64,000 bases of DNA, taken from positions 1 to 64,000 of the forward strand of contig JANNZY010000081.1 in NCBI GenBank assembly GCA_031410915.1, written 5' to 3'. This DNA comes from WLMZ01 sp031410915 (GTDB lineage: Bacteria > Actinomycetota > Acidimicrobiia > Acidimicrobiales > Ilumatobacteraceae). Below are positions 49,499-57,708 of the stretch, piece after piece (the first letter of the stretch is position 1; every line of letters begins with the position of its first letter). Under the pieces are notes generated by a model that searched no databases, was not told where the DNA came from, and saw only the letters and a program-made list of their open reading frames with translations. The translations under genes were made by a program, and so were the position numbers.

Positions 49499-52045
49499 TC
49501 AGGAAGTGACGAGATTGGCCGGGGCGAGGGCCAGTGCGGCGATGCCCCGTACGGCGTCGTTGATGCCTGCGGCCGGCGTCGGCTTGGCCATATAGAAGCC
49601 CTGCGCCTGCGAGCAGCCGAGGAGCTGCAGGCGGTCCCACGCATCGCGGTCCTCGATCCCCTCGGCGACGACGGACAGGCTCATGTTGCGGGCCAGGTCG
49701 AGGATCGAACGCACGATCGCGTCTGACGCATGATCGCGGGTCATCGAGAAGATGAACGACTTGTCGATCTTCATCTCGTGCACGGGTAGCCGCTGCAGGT
49801 ACGCAAGCGACGAGTAGCCGGTGCCGAAGTCGTCGACGGACAGGCGAACGCCCACCGCAGCGAGTTGGTTGAGCACCCAGATCGTTGCGTCCGGATCGCC
49901 CATCACGTTCGACTCTGTGATCTCCAGCGTCAGCCGATGCGGGGCCAGCACATGCTCGTCGAGGACACGTCGCACGAGATCGACGAGGCCTGGGTCGTGC
50001 AGGCTCCGCATCGAGAGGTTGACCGCGACGCTCCATGGTTGTCCGTCGAGACACCACGTCGCGGCCTGTGCGACAGCAGTGTTGAGCACGTGCTCGGTCA
50101 GCGGATGGATCGCGCCGGTGCGTTCGGCGACGGAGATGAACTCGTCGGGGCGGATCGCGCCGTGCACCGGATGCATCCAGCGCACCAGAGCCTCGAATCC
50201 GGTGACGGCCCCACTCGAGAGTGCGACCTTCGGTTGGTACGCAACCCACACGTCGCCGTCGTCGATCGCGTCGCGTAGGTCGTGGGCCATTGCCAGCCGG
50301 CGCGGTGTGTTCGTGTCGGTGTCGGCGTTGTAGAACTGCACGCCGTCGCCGCTGCCCGACTTTGCGTCGTGCAGCGCGATGTCCGCCTTGGACAGCAACG
50401 AGGCGGCGTCACGGCCATCGTGCGGCGCGGCCGCCAGGCCGACGCTGCTGCCGATGTTGACGCTGAGCCCACCGACCAGCAGGGGCACGCTCATCGCCGT
50501 TCGGATGTGCCGGGCCACGACGTCGAGGTGGTCGCGCCCGGTCGACTCGGTCACCACGACTGCGAACTCGTCAGCCCCGAGGCGGGCGACGGACATCGTC
50601 GAGTCGATCGCCGCCCCGATCCGTCGACCGACCTCGACGAGCACGCGGTCGCCGGCGTCGTGCCCGAGCGTGTCGTTGATCTCGCGGAAGCCGTCGAGGT
50701 CGAAGATCGCAACTCCGACGTCGTCACGGGTATCGAGCGCCGCCCGGACGCTCTCGGTGAAGAGCGCCCGATTGGCCAAACCGGTCAGGGCGTCATGCGT
50801 CGATTCGTGCTCGATCTGTCGATCCTGGTCATGCAGGCGACCGACCAACCGGCCATTGTCGATCGCGACGGATGCGTGACCGGCGAGGGTGTCGAACAGT
50901 GGCCGGTCCTGGGCACGGAAGCGCTTGGCCTCGCCGAGCCGGTTGACGACCGCGACCAGGCCGATGGTGTGGCCACCGGTGGTGAGCGGCGCGATCATGC
51001 AACTGTCGGCGGCGAAGGCTGCGGCGATGGATCGCTCGGCGGCATCACGTGATTCGGTCGACGCGACGCGAGCACTGGTGCTGCCGTCGAACCAACGTCG
51101 CAGCGATTTCTCGGCATCGCGTGGGAGCGCCCGCTGCGAGCGGCCGTCGTCGTCGACCACGAGTGCGAAGTGGTGGTCGGACTCGTCGACGAGCCACAGC
51201 TCGGCCCGCTCCGCGCCGAGCAGGTCCTTGGCTTGTCCGAGCATCGCCTCGACCACGTCGTCGGGCTCCTTGCCGCTCGTCACCAACTTGGTGAAGTCGT
51301 AGAGCAGCGAGAGGCTCTCGAAGCGTCGTGTCGACGCCGTGTAGGAACGATACGACAGCGCCAGGAATCCACCGATCCCGCCGAGCAGGAGGGTGGCCCA
51401 GGGCTGCATCGCGAAGAGCAGTGCGGCGATGAGCGCGAGGCTCGTGTTGACCGGCGCGGTGAGCGCGCCGATGCTCACGATCGACCGGAAACGCAAGACA
51501 CCCCCGTGCCACCGCACGGCGAGTGCGACCACCACGAAGCTGAGCAGGTCGGCTGCACTGACGGCGACGAGCGCGACGAGCCATGAGGACGGTCGGTTGA
51601 TCTCGAAATGGCGCGAGCTCAAACCGTGGGCCACGACGACGGCGATGGCGCACTCACCGAGAAACGACGCAATGTTCAGCGACCACTTGCGGACGGGCTG
51701 GCGGCTCTTGACCGTGAGAAAGATCAGTTCACCGACGAGCCGGCCGATGATCAGATGTGTTGGCGAGGCCAGGAACAGCCCGAGCACGAGCGGGATCTCG
51801 CTGAACGTGAACGTGTACACCGCTCGTCGGAACTCGAGATCGAACGCCATCAACTCGACGACGATCGAAATGATCGCGATTGCCCACCAATCGAGATGGT
51901 GGCTGGTCGACGGGGCACGATGCAGGTTGGTCAGCGACAGGAGTCCGAGGGCACCGGCTACCAGCGCCAACGACAACAGCCCCGTTCGTGTACCTGGTCG
52001 AAGCCATGGTGTCGCCACCGTGTCGTCGTCGCCGCCTGATTGCAC
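49499..52045 (-). CDS. Membrane GAF-GGDEF-EAL protein, c-di-GMP turnover
   Basis: An 848-residue protein. Residues 20-230 hold about six membrane helices. A GAF domain lies at about 265-400. A GGDEF domain at about 415-580 carries VARLGADEFAVV, so the signature is GADEF, and activity as a cyclase is doubtful. An EAL domain at about 590-840 has TGFEALVRWMHP, ITESN, DDFGTGYSSLAYL and KIDKSF, the set needed for c-di-GMP hydrolysis. It is therefore probably a phosphodiesterase regulated through the GAF and degenerate GGDEF. It lies 34 bp after the second S8 peptidase gene on the same strand. The RsiG-like protein at 4.5 kb is a possible effector. Confidence 0.9.
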   Translation of the reverse strand: MQSGGDDDTVATPWLRPGTRTGLLSLALVAGALGLLSLTNLHRAPSTSHHLDWWAIAIISIVVELMAFDLEFRRAVYTFTFSEIPLVLGLFLASPTHLIIGRLVGELIFLTVKSRQPVRKWSLNIASFLGECAIAVVVAHGLSSRHFEINRPSSWLVALVAVSAADLLSFVVVALAVRWHGGVLRFRSIVSIGALTAPVNTSLALIAALLFAMQPWATLLLGGIGGFLALSYRSYTASTRRFESLSLLYDFTKLVTSGKEPDDVVEAMLGQAKDLLGAERAELWLVDESDHHFALVVDDDGRSQRALPRDAEKSLRRWFDGSTSARVASTESRDAAERSIAAAFAADSCMIAPLTTGGHTIGLVAVVNRLGEAKRFRAQDRPLFDTLAGHASVAIDNGRLVGRLHDQDRQIEHESTHDALTGLANRALFTESVRAALDTRDDVGVAIFDLDGFREINDTLGHDAGDRVLVEVGRRIGAAIDSTMSVARLGADEFAVVVTESTGRDHLDVVARHIRTAMSVPLLVGGLSVNIGSSVGLAAAPHDGRDAASLLSKADIALHDAKSGSGDGVQFYNADTDTNTPRRLAMAHDLRDAIDDGDVWVAYQPKVALSSGAVTGFEALVRWMHPVHGAIRPDEFISVAERTGAIHPLTEHVLNTAVAQAATWCLDGQPWSVAVNLSMRSLHDPGLVDLVRRVLDEHVLAPHRLTLEITESNVMGDPDATIWVLNQLAAVGVRLSVDDFGTGYSSLAYLQRLPVHEMKIDKSFIFSMTRDHASDAIVRSILDLARNMSLSVVAEGIEDRDAWDRLQLLGCSQAQGFYMAKPTPAAGINDAVRGIAALALAPANLVTS

Positions 52046-52079
52046 GACGATTCATCGGCACTACAGGTGGCGAACTTGA

Positions 52080-53669
52080 TCAACTCCAGCTGGAACCGCT
52101 CCACCGTGCGCCGCTCCAGCGAGCACCGCTCCAGTCGCTGTCGGACCAGCGTGCGCCGGACCAACCGCTGTCGCTCCAACGAGCGCCGTCCCAGTTGCTG
52201 TCGCTCCAGCGAGCTCCGCTCCATCGGGCACCGCTCCAGTCCGAACCGGCCCACGATGTCGGCCCCCATGTTGTGCCGAACAGCGACGACTTCGTCCAGA
52301 CGGCTCCGTTCCACGTGCCGCCGATCCAGCTCAGACCGAGGCGCATGGTGAGCGCCATCGTGAGGGGCACCCATGGCCGGGAGAAGATGTCCATCTCGCC
52401 GCGCAGCTCACGGCCGTTGGACACGACGTGGTAGGTGCCGCGGGCCTTCTCCAGCGAGCCGAGTCCGTTGCTCGGAGTCGGGGCCAACAGGCTGGTCACG
52501 CTGGCGAGCAGAGCCTGCAACGTTCCCGTCGCCACTGTTCCGAGGTTTGCCGAGCCGGAGCCGCTGAACTCGCGACGCTCACCGGTTTTGATGCCCGACG
52601 CTGAACCGCGCAGAATCGCCTTCACCTGATCGGGGGTGGCCTGGGGGAACTTCGACAGGAGAAGTGCCGCCAGACCGGACACGACTGCCGTCGACTGGCT
52701 GGTGCCCGACGCCCGCTGGAACCGGGTACCGACCTTGCCCGTGGTGATGTGCTGGTCGACGAAGCCGTTGGGCACTCGCAGGCTGAGCACCGACACGCCA
52801 GGGGCGGTGACGTCGATGCCGCGCTGCTCGGTGCCGTGCTGGGCGAATGCAGGCACGATGTCGTCGGCCGGGTCGAGCGTTCCCATTGGATCCGTGGCCC
52901 CGACGGAGAGGATGCCAGACGAGTACGCCGGATCGGCGAGACCGACGACGGACTCGCCGTCGTTGCCGCCAGCAGCGACGACGACGATGCCTGCCCGCCA
53001 GGCCTGCTCGACTGCGTAGGCGAGTGGATCGACGTTCGCCGACTGCATCGAATCCGTTCCGTAGCTGATGTTGATGACTCGGATGTTCACGCCGGTGTCG
53101 TTGCGGTGCTGCACGACCCAGTTGATGCCGGCGATGACCTGCGACACGTCGACGGAACCGTCGAACGCGCCGACCTTGACGTTGACGATCTTCGCATCGG
53201 GCGCGATGCCGACGAACTTCGACGAGTCGGTGTAGGCGCTGGCACCAGTGCACGTGGTGCAGCCGGCAACGGCCTTGCCCGACGCAACATCGGAACCGGC
53301 GATGATGCCGGCGATGTGGGTGCCGTGGCCGAACCCGTCGACGTTGGCGAGCGACGGGGCCTGCGAATCGAACGACAAGTCGGGTCCGTCGATGACCTTG
53401 TCCACCCGGTCGAGGCCCGGCACGCGAGCGACGCCCGTGTCGATGACGGCGACACCCACACCCTGGCCGGTGAACCCGGCGTCCCACATCGACTGTGCGC
53501 CGGTGATTCGTGCGATCACGTTCAGCGAGCCGGAGTCGAGGCCCGAGGTGGCCGACGGCGCCGCCGAGGCAGGCACCGCTCCGATGGCCATCGAGGAGCC
53601 AGCGATCGTCAATGCGATGCCGGTCGCGACGAGATGTCGCGATGCCCGCCGCAACTGAGTTGTGTTCAT
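52080..53669 (-). CDS. Secreted S8 peptidase with C-terminal Trp-rich repeats
   Basis: A 529-residue subtilase. A signal peptide (ATGIALTIAGSSMAIGAVPA, cut near ASAAP) begins it. The catalytic Asp is in VGVAVIDTGVA, His in GFGHGTHIAGIIAG and Ser in ASGTSQSTAVVSG, where GTSMA reads GTSQS. The last 55 residues are W-based pentad repeats with units such as WSGAR, WSDSN and WSDSD. The repeats are encoded by GC-rich minisatellite-like DNA (52083-52250). The tail could bind cell-wall glycan or form a beta structure. The start is ATG at 53669, after GGGAAAC. The 267-bp gap to purU holds no clear gene. Confidence 0.88.
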   Translation of the reverse strand: MNTTQLRRASRHLVATGIALTIAGSSMAIGAVPASAAPSATSGLDSGSLNVIARITGAQSMWDAGFTGQGVGVAVIDTGVARVPGLDRVDKVIDGPDLSFDSQAPSLANVDGFGHGTHIAGIIAGSDVASGKAVAGCTTCTGASAYTDSSKFVGIAPDAKIVNVKVGAFDGSVDVSQVIAGINWVVQHRNDTGVNIRVINISYGTDSMQSANVDPLAYAVEQAWRAGIVVVAAGGNDGESVVGLADPAYSSGILSVGATDPMGTLDPADDIVPAFAQHGTEQRGIDVTAPGVSVLSLRVPNGFVDQHITTGKVGTRFQRASGTSQSTAVVSGLAALLLSKFPQATPDQVKAILRGSASGIKTGERREFSGSGSANLGTVATGTLQALLASVTSLLAPTPSNGLGSLEKARGTYHVVSNGRELRGEMDIFSRPWVPLTMALTMRLGLSWIGGTWNGAVWTKSSLFGTTWGPTSWAGSDWSGARWSGARWSDSNWDGARWSDSGWSGARWSDSDWSGARWSGARWSGSSWS

Positions 53670-53936
53670 GGTGTTTCCCGTTTCCGCCGCGCGCCGCCGC
53701 ACGCCACACAACGAGTGTGTGCGTTGGGCATTGCGAAGTCCAGGCAAGAGACGATCAACGTTGCGTGATGCCATCACCACTCTTCGCACCTGATCTGTCA
53801 AGTTCCTCAAGCGTGGGTCACCGACTGGCAGTTGGACGCGCAGCACGGCACTTCGGCGGCGGAGCGGATGTCGGCGACGTTCCGTACGATGCACGTCTGT
53901 TCGCGTCGAAGGCCACTGGCCGCATGAAAGGCAGAC

Positions 53937-54791
53937 ATGTCGCGTCAGTACGTCATGGTGGTTCGCTGCGTGGACCGTCCCGGCATCGTCCACCACGTCA
54001 CCGGAGCGATCCTGGGTGTCGGCGGCAACATCGTCGAAAACGCCCAGTTCACCGATCCGGACTCGAACACATTCGTGATGCGCACGCGCATCATCACCGA
54101 CATCCACGATGCCGATCAGGTGCGCACGGGCCTCCTGGCCGCAGTCGGCGCCGCCGGTCAGGACATCGAGTTGCAGGTCCGCGCCGAGGACTACCTGCCG
54201 CGAGCGCTTGTCATGGTGTCCAGGTTCGACCACTGTCTGCTGGATCTGCTCTACCGCCACCGCAACGGCGAGCTCTCGGCGCAGATCCCACTCGTCGTCT
54301 CCAACCACCCGGACTGTGCCGGCGTCGTCGCGGCCGACGGCATTCCATACCTCCACCTCCCAGTGACCGCCGCCACCAAGGCCGACCAAGAGGCCCGTCT
54401 GCTCGCGCTGGTCGACGAGCACAACATCGACTTCGTGGTGCTCGCGCGCTACATGCAGGTGTTGTCCGACGCGACCTGCCAGGCCTTGCGGGGACGGGCG
54501 ATCAACATCCATCACTCGTTCCTGCCGGGCTTCAAGGGTGCCAAGCCGTACCACCAGGCCCACGCACGGGGCGTCAAGCTCATCGGTGCCACGGCGCACT
54601 ACGTGACACCGGATCTGGACGAGGGGCCGATCATCGAGCAGGACGTGGTTCGCGTCTCGCACACCCACGACGCCGACACGATGGTGCGCCTCGGACGCGA
54701 TGTGGAGCGCAGTGTGCTGTCGCGCGCGGTTCAGGCCCACGCCGAGAACCGTGTGGTCCTGATCGGCGATCGCACCGTCGTCTTTCCGTAG
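53937..54791 (+). CDS. purU: Formyltetrahydrofolate deformylase
   Basis: A 284-residue enzyme. The N-terminal ACT domain spans about 1-85 (VVRCVDRPGIVHHVTGAILG), and a C-terminal formyl-transferase-like domain follows. The catalytic signature is INIHHSFLPGFKGAKPYHQA, with Asp in VTPDLDEGPIIEQD. It hydrolyses 10-formyl-THF to formate and THF, feeding purine synthesis and balancing the one-carbon pool. AAAGGCAG precedes the ATG. No purine genes flank it. Confidence 0.93.
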   Translation: MSRQYVMVVRCVDRPGIVHHVTGAILGVGGNIVENAQFTDPDSNTFVMRTRIITDIHDADQVRTGLLAAVGAAGQDIELQVRAEDYLPRALVMVSRFDHCLLDLLYRHRNGELSAQIPLVVSNHPDCAGVVAADGIPYLHLPVTAATKADQEARLLALVDEHNIDFVVLARYMQVLSDATCQALRGRAINIHHSFLPGFKGAKPYHQAHARGVKLIGATAHYVTPDLDEGPIIEQDVVRVSHTHDADTMVRLGRDVERSVLSRAVQAHAENRVVLIGDRTVVFP

Positions 54792-54902
54792 CGCGTCTGC
54801 GAAGGTTGCAGCCGGATCTCCAGCTGTTCCACCCTCCGATCCGACGCCGGGGCGTGACATCGAACTAGAACGGTGTTCCGAAATCGGAAGGGGGCGTCGA
54901 AG

Positions 54903-56012
54903 ATGCGCACAGAGCTGTGTGACCAGTTGGGGATCGAGTATCCGATCTTTGCGTTCAGCCATTGTCGCGACGTCGTCGCCGCGGTCAGCAAGGCCGGGGG
55001 CCTCGGGGTGCTCGGCGCAGTCGGCTTCAGCGCCGACCAGTTGGAGACCGAACTGGTGTGGATCGACGAGCACGTCGGCGACAAGCCGTATGGCGTCGAC
55101 ATCGTCATGCCGGCCACGTCAGCCGGCGTCGAGGGTGCGGATCCGGAGGCCCTGCTGGCCCAGATCCAGGCCATGATCCCCGATGCTCATCGGCGGTTCG
55201 TCGACGAACTGATGGAGCGCTTCGAGATCCCCCCGCTGCCCGCGGGCGAGCGTTCCGGTGGTGTCCTCGGGTGGGCCGAAGGTGTTGCGCGGGCTCACGT
55301 CGACATCGCCTTCGGTCACCGAATCGCGCTGATCGCCAACGCGTTGGGCTCGCCGCCGAAGGACATCATCGACCGCTCACATGATGCCGGGGTGAAAGTG
55401 GCCGCCCTCGCCGGCAAGGCGCAGCACGCGATCCGTCACGTCAACAACGGCGTCGACATCGTGATCGCGCAGGGCCACGAGGCCGGCGGCCACACTGGCG
55501 AGGTCACCACCATGGTCCTCGTTCCCGAGGTCGTCGACGCGGTGCCCGGCACGCCGGTGCTCGCCGCCGGCGGCATCGGAACCGGACGTCAGATCGCGGC
55601 CGGCATGGCGCTCGGCGCGCAGGGCGTGTGGATGGGTTCGATCTGGCTCGCGACTGCAGAGAGCAGTTCAGCGCCCGAGCACCTCGAGCGCTACCTGGAG
55701 GCCACCAGCAGCGACACCGTGCGATCGAAGAGCTACACCGGCAAGCCGGCACGCATGCTGCGCTCGGCATGGACCGACGCCTGGGCCGATCCCGACGGTC
55801 CTGGACCGCTCGGCATGCCGCTGCAGAACATCCTGACGGCCGAGGCCAACGCGCGCATCGCGCGCAGTCATCGCAAGGACATCGCGTTCGTGCCGGTCGG
55901 TCAGATCGTCGGAAGCATGAACAGCATCCGGCCCGTGCGTGACGTCATGTTCGACCTCGTCGCGGAGTACATCGAAGTCGTCGAGCGACTCAACGCCGGC
56001 CTCGCCGGCTGA
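54903..56012 (+). CDS. Nitronate monooxygenase family (2-nitropropane dioxygenase-like) protein
   Basis: A 369-residue FMN-dependent TIM-barrel protein (RTELCDQLGIEYPIFAFSHC, VIAQGHEAGGHTGEV, PVLAAGGIGTGRQIAAGMAL, GAQGVWMGSIW). The catalytic His lies in GHEAGGHTGEV. Family members oxidise alkyl nitronates or act as enoyl-type reductases; the exact reaction is not determined. The ATG at 54903 follows AAGGGGG. Upstream, AGAACGGTGTTCC is a weak dyad that a TetR repressor could bind. Confidence 0.85.
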   Translation: MRTELCDQLGIEYPIFAFSHCRDVVAAVSKAGGLGVLGAVGFSADQLETELVWIDEHVGDKPYGVDIVMPATSAGVEGADPEALLAQIQAMIPDAHRRFVDELMERFEIPPLPAGERSGGVLGWAEGVARAHVDIAFGHRIALIANALGSPPKDIIDRSHDAGVKVAALAGKAQHAIRHVNNGVDIVIAQGHEAGGHTGEVTTMVLVPEVVDAVPGTPVLAAGGIGTGRQIAAGMALGAQGVWMGSIWLATAESSSAPEHLERYLEATSSDTVRSKSYTGKPARMLRSAWTDAWADPDGPGPLGMPLQNILTAEANARIARSHRKDIAFVPVGQIVGSMNSIRPVRDVMFDLVAEYIEVVERLNAGLAG

Positions 56013-56145
56013 CCCGGGCGCAGGCTGGAACAGCTTCTCCGATTCGCTGGGGATCGTGATCCACTCGTCGCCCTCGGCGATCACGTCGCCCGCTCGATCG
56101 AGCAGGATCGAGCATTCGCTTCGAGACTTTGGGATCGTGGATCGC

Positions 56146-56580
56146 ATGTCGAGTCGCGATGCATTGGTCGAAGCAATCGGAAAGGCCTCGGAGGCGTTGG
56201 AGTACGTCGAGCGGGCGAGGGGCCACCTCTATTCGTTCCACCAGCTGATGGGCCGAGCAGACCTGGAGTTCGGAAACGCCGCGGGCATGCTCGAAGAATG
56301 CGGTCTCGTGACGGACGCTGAGGCAATGCGTGCCGACATCGTCGGCCGGAACGTGTTGGACGGTCGTTGGTCGTTTCAGGTCGTCGAGGAGTTCGACGAC
56401 CTGTATTACGTCGCTGCCCGGGATGCCGTCCGTGGGTTGGAGCACGATCATCTGGACGGCAAGCGGCACGTGTACGAATCGCAGCTCAAAGCAGAACGCC
56501 GCACGGTGGGCAAGGTCGGCCATGAGAGCCGACCGCCCTCCGCCAGCTCACCGGTCGTTGACCTCGAGTCGGACCGCTGA
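56146..56580 (+). CDS. Hypothetical protein, helical (144 residues)
   Basis: The predicted protein begins MSSRDALVEAIGKASEALEY and is largely helical, with YSFHQLMGRADLEFGNAAGM and FDDLYYVAARDAVRGLEHDH as its most conserved-looking parts. No domain or signal peptide is recognised. The His/Glu/Asp content of the second half could support metal binding, but this is only a suggestion. A GTG at 56137 would add three residues. It lies 133 bp after the nitronate monooxygenase gene on the same strand. Confidence 0.6.
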   Translation: MSSRDALVEAIGKASEALEYVERARGHLYSFHQLMGRADLEFGNAAGMLEECGLVTDAEAMRADIVGRNVLDGRWSFQVVEEFDDLYYVAARDAVRGLEHDHLDGKRHVYESQLKAERRTVGKVGHESRPPSASSPVVDLESDR

Positions 56581-56691
56581 CCGTCGAACCTGCGACGTCG
56601 AAGGAGTTGACGTCGTGCAGCGGTCAGCTCACGGGTCACGACGGCATCGTCGTCAGCGTGTGGAGGCGCCGAAGCTTCTCGGTGGCAGCAA

Positions 56692-57708
56692 TCAGGACGT
56701 GGCGATCCAGCTCTGGAGGGTTTGGTAGTAGTTGGCGCGTTGGTACACGTCCGGGTCGGCGACGTTGTGACGGCCGACGCTGCCCCGTAGCTCGCGCACG
56801 CTTGCGTAGCCGTGGTCGAGCATCCACAGCCGCATCCATGCCAACATCTCGGTGATCGCTTCGGGTCCGCGGCGAAGGATCGCACTCGCGGTCATCGCGA
56901 CGTTCGCGCCGGCGAGCAGGAGCTTGAGCGCGTCTGCGCCGTCGTGGACGCCGGTCGTACCCGCCAGCGAGCACGAGATGACGCCCCGCAGTATGCCGAT
57001 CCAATGCAGCGGCAGGTGGGCCTCCGCGGAGGTCGACAGGTCCAGGTGCGGCGTCACTTCCAATGTGTCGAGGTCGATGTCGGGTTGATAGAGCCGGTTG
57101 AAGAGCACGAGACCGTCGGCGCCAGCTTCTTGCAAGGCGGTCCCGAAGTGAGTGAGCGCTGTGAACGTGGATCCCAGCTTGACGGCGAGGGGTACCGAAA
57201 TCTCCGCGCGGACGTCCTCGACGAGTTCGATGTAGCGCCGCTCTACGTCGCCGGCCGACTCGTTCGGATCGACAGCCACGTCGTAGAGGTTCAACTCGAT
57301 CGCATCTGCGCCGGCGTCGGCCAGGTGCCGGGCGTAGTGCACCCATCCGCCAGACGTGATGCCATTGATGCTGGCGATGACGGGAATGGTCAACACGCGC
57401 CGCGCGTGCTCGACCAGGGCGACGTGGCGGGCGGGACCCGCGTCGAAGCCGCCGAGGTCGGGCAGGTAGCTGGAGGCTTCGCCAGAGGAACCCATCGTTC
57501 CGTCGAACGCGGCCTCGAGCGCCCTGCTTTCACGCTCGATCTGCTCCTCGAACAGTGAGGGAAGCACGATTGCGCCGGCACCCGCAAGTTCGAGTCGTTC
57601 CCACATCGCCGGGTTGCCGGTGATCGGGCTCGACGAGGCGACGATAGGGGTGGCGAGTTCCATCCCCAGGTAGGTCGTGGAAAGGTCGACTGCGAGCGTG
57701 GAGTTCAT
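56692..57708 (-). CDS. Dihydroorotate dehydrogenase-like protein
   Basis: A 338-residue FMN-barrel protein related to DHOD (DLSTTYLGMELATPIVASSS; PVIASINGITSGGWVHYARH; IELNLYDVAVDPN; VPLAVKLGS). The catalytic Cys of true class 1 DHOD is not in the expected NxSCPN motif; the loop reads ELNLYDVA. It is therefore probably not a pyrimidine enzyme. Such proteins often accompany nifJ in other bacteria. The ATG overlaps the nifJ stop (ATGA), and GAGGAAGAG precedes it. It is the last gene of the wax-ester synthase operon. Confidence 0.8.
   Translation of the reverse strand: MNSTLAVDLSTTYLGMELATPIVASSSPITGNPAMWERLELAGAGAIVLPSLFEEQIERESRALEAAFDGTMGSSGEASSYLPDLGGFDAGPARHVALVEHARRVLTIPVIASINGITSGGWVHYARHLADAGADAIELNLYDVAVDPNESAGDVERRYIELVEDVRAEISVPLAVKLGSTFTALTHFGTALQEAGADGLVLFNRLYQPDIDLDTLEVTPHLDLSTSAEAHLPLHWIGILRGVISCSLAGTTGVHDGADALKLLLAGANVAMTASAILRRGPEAITEMLAWMRLWMLDHGYASVRELRGSVGRHNVADPDVYQRANYYQTLQSWIATS

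Noticed and set aside
54858..54880. AGAACGGTGTTCC as a KstR-type operator before the nitronate monooxygenase gene
   Set aside because: The half-sites are 3 bp apart instead of 2 and the outer bases do not match; kept only as a weak TetR-like dyad.
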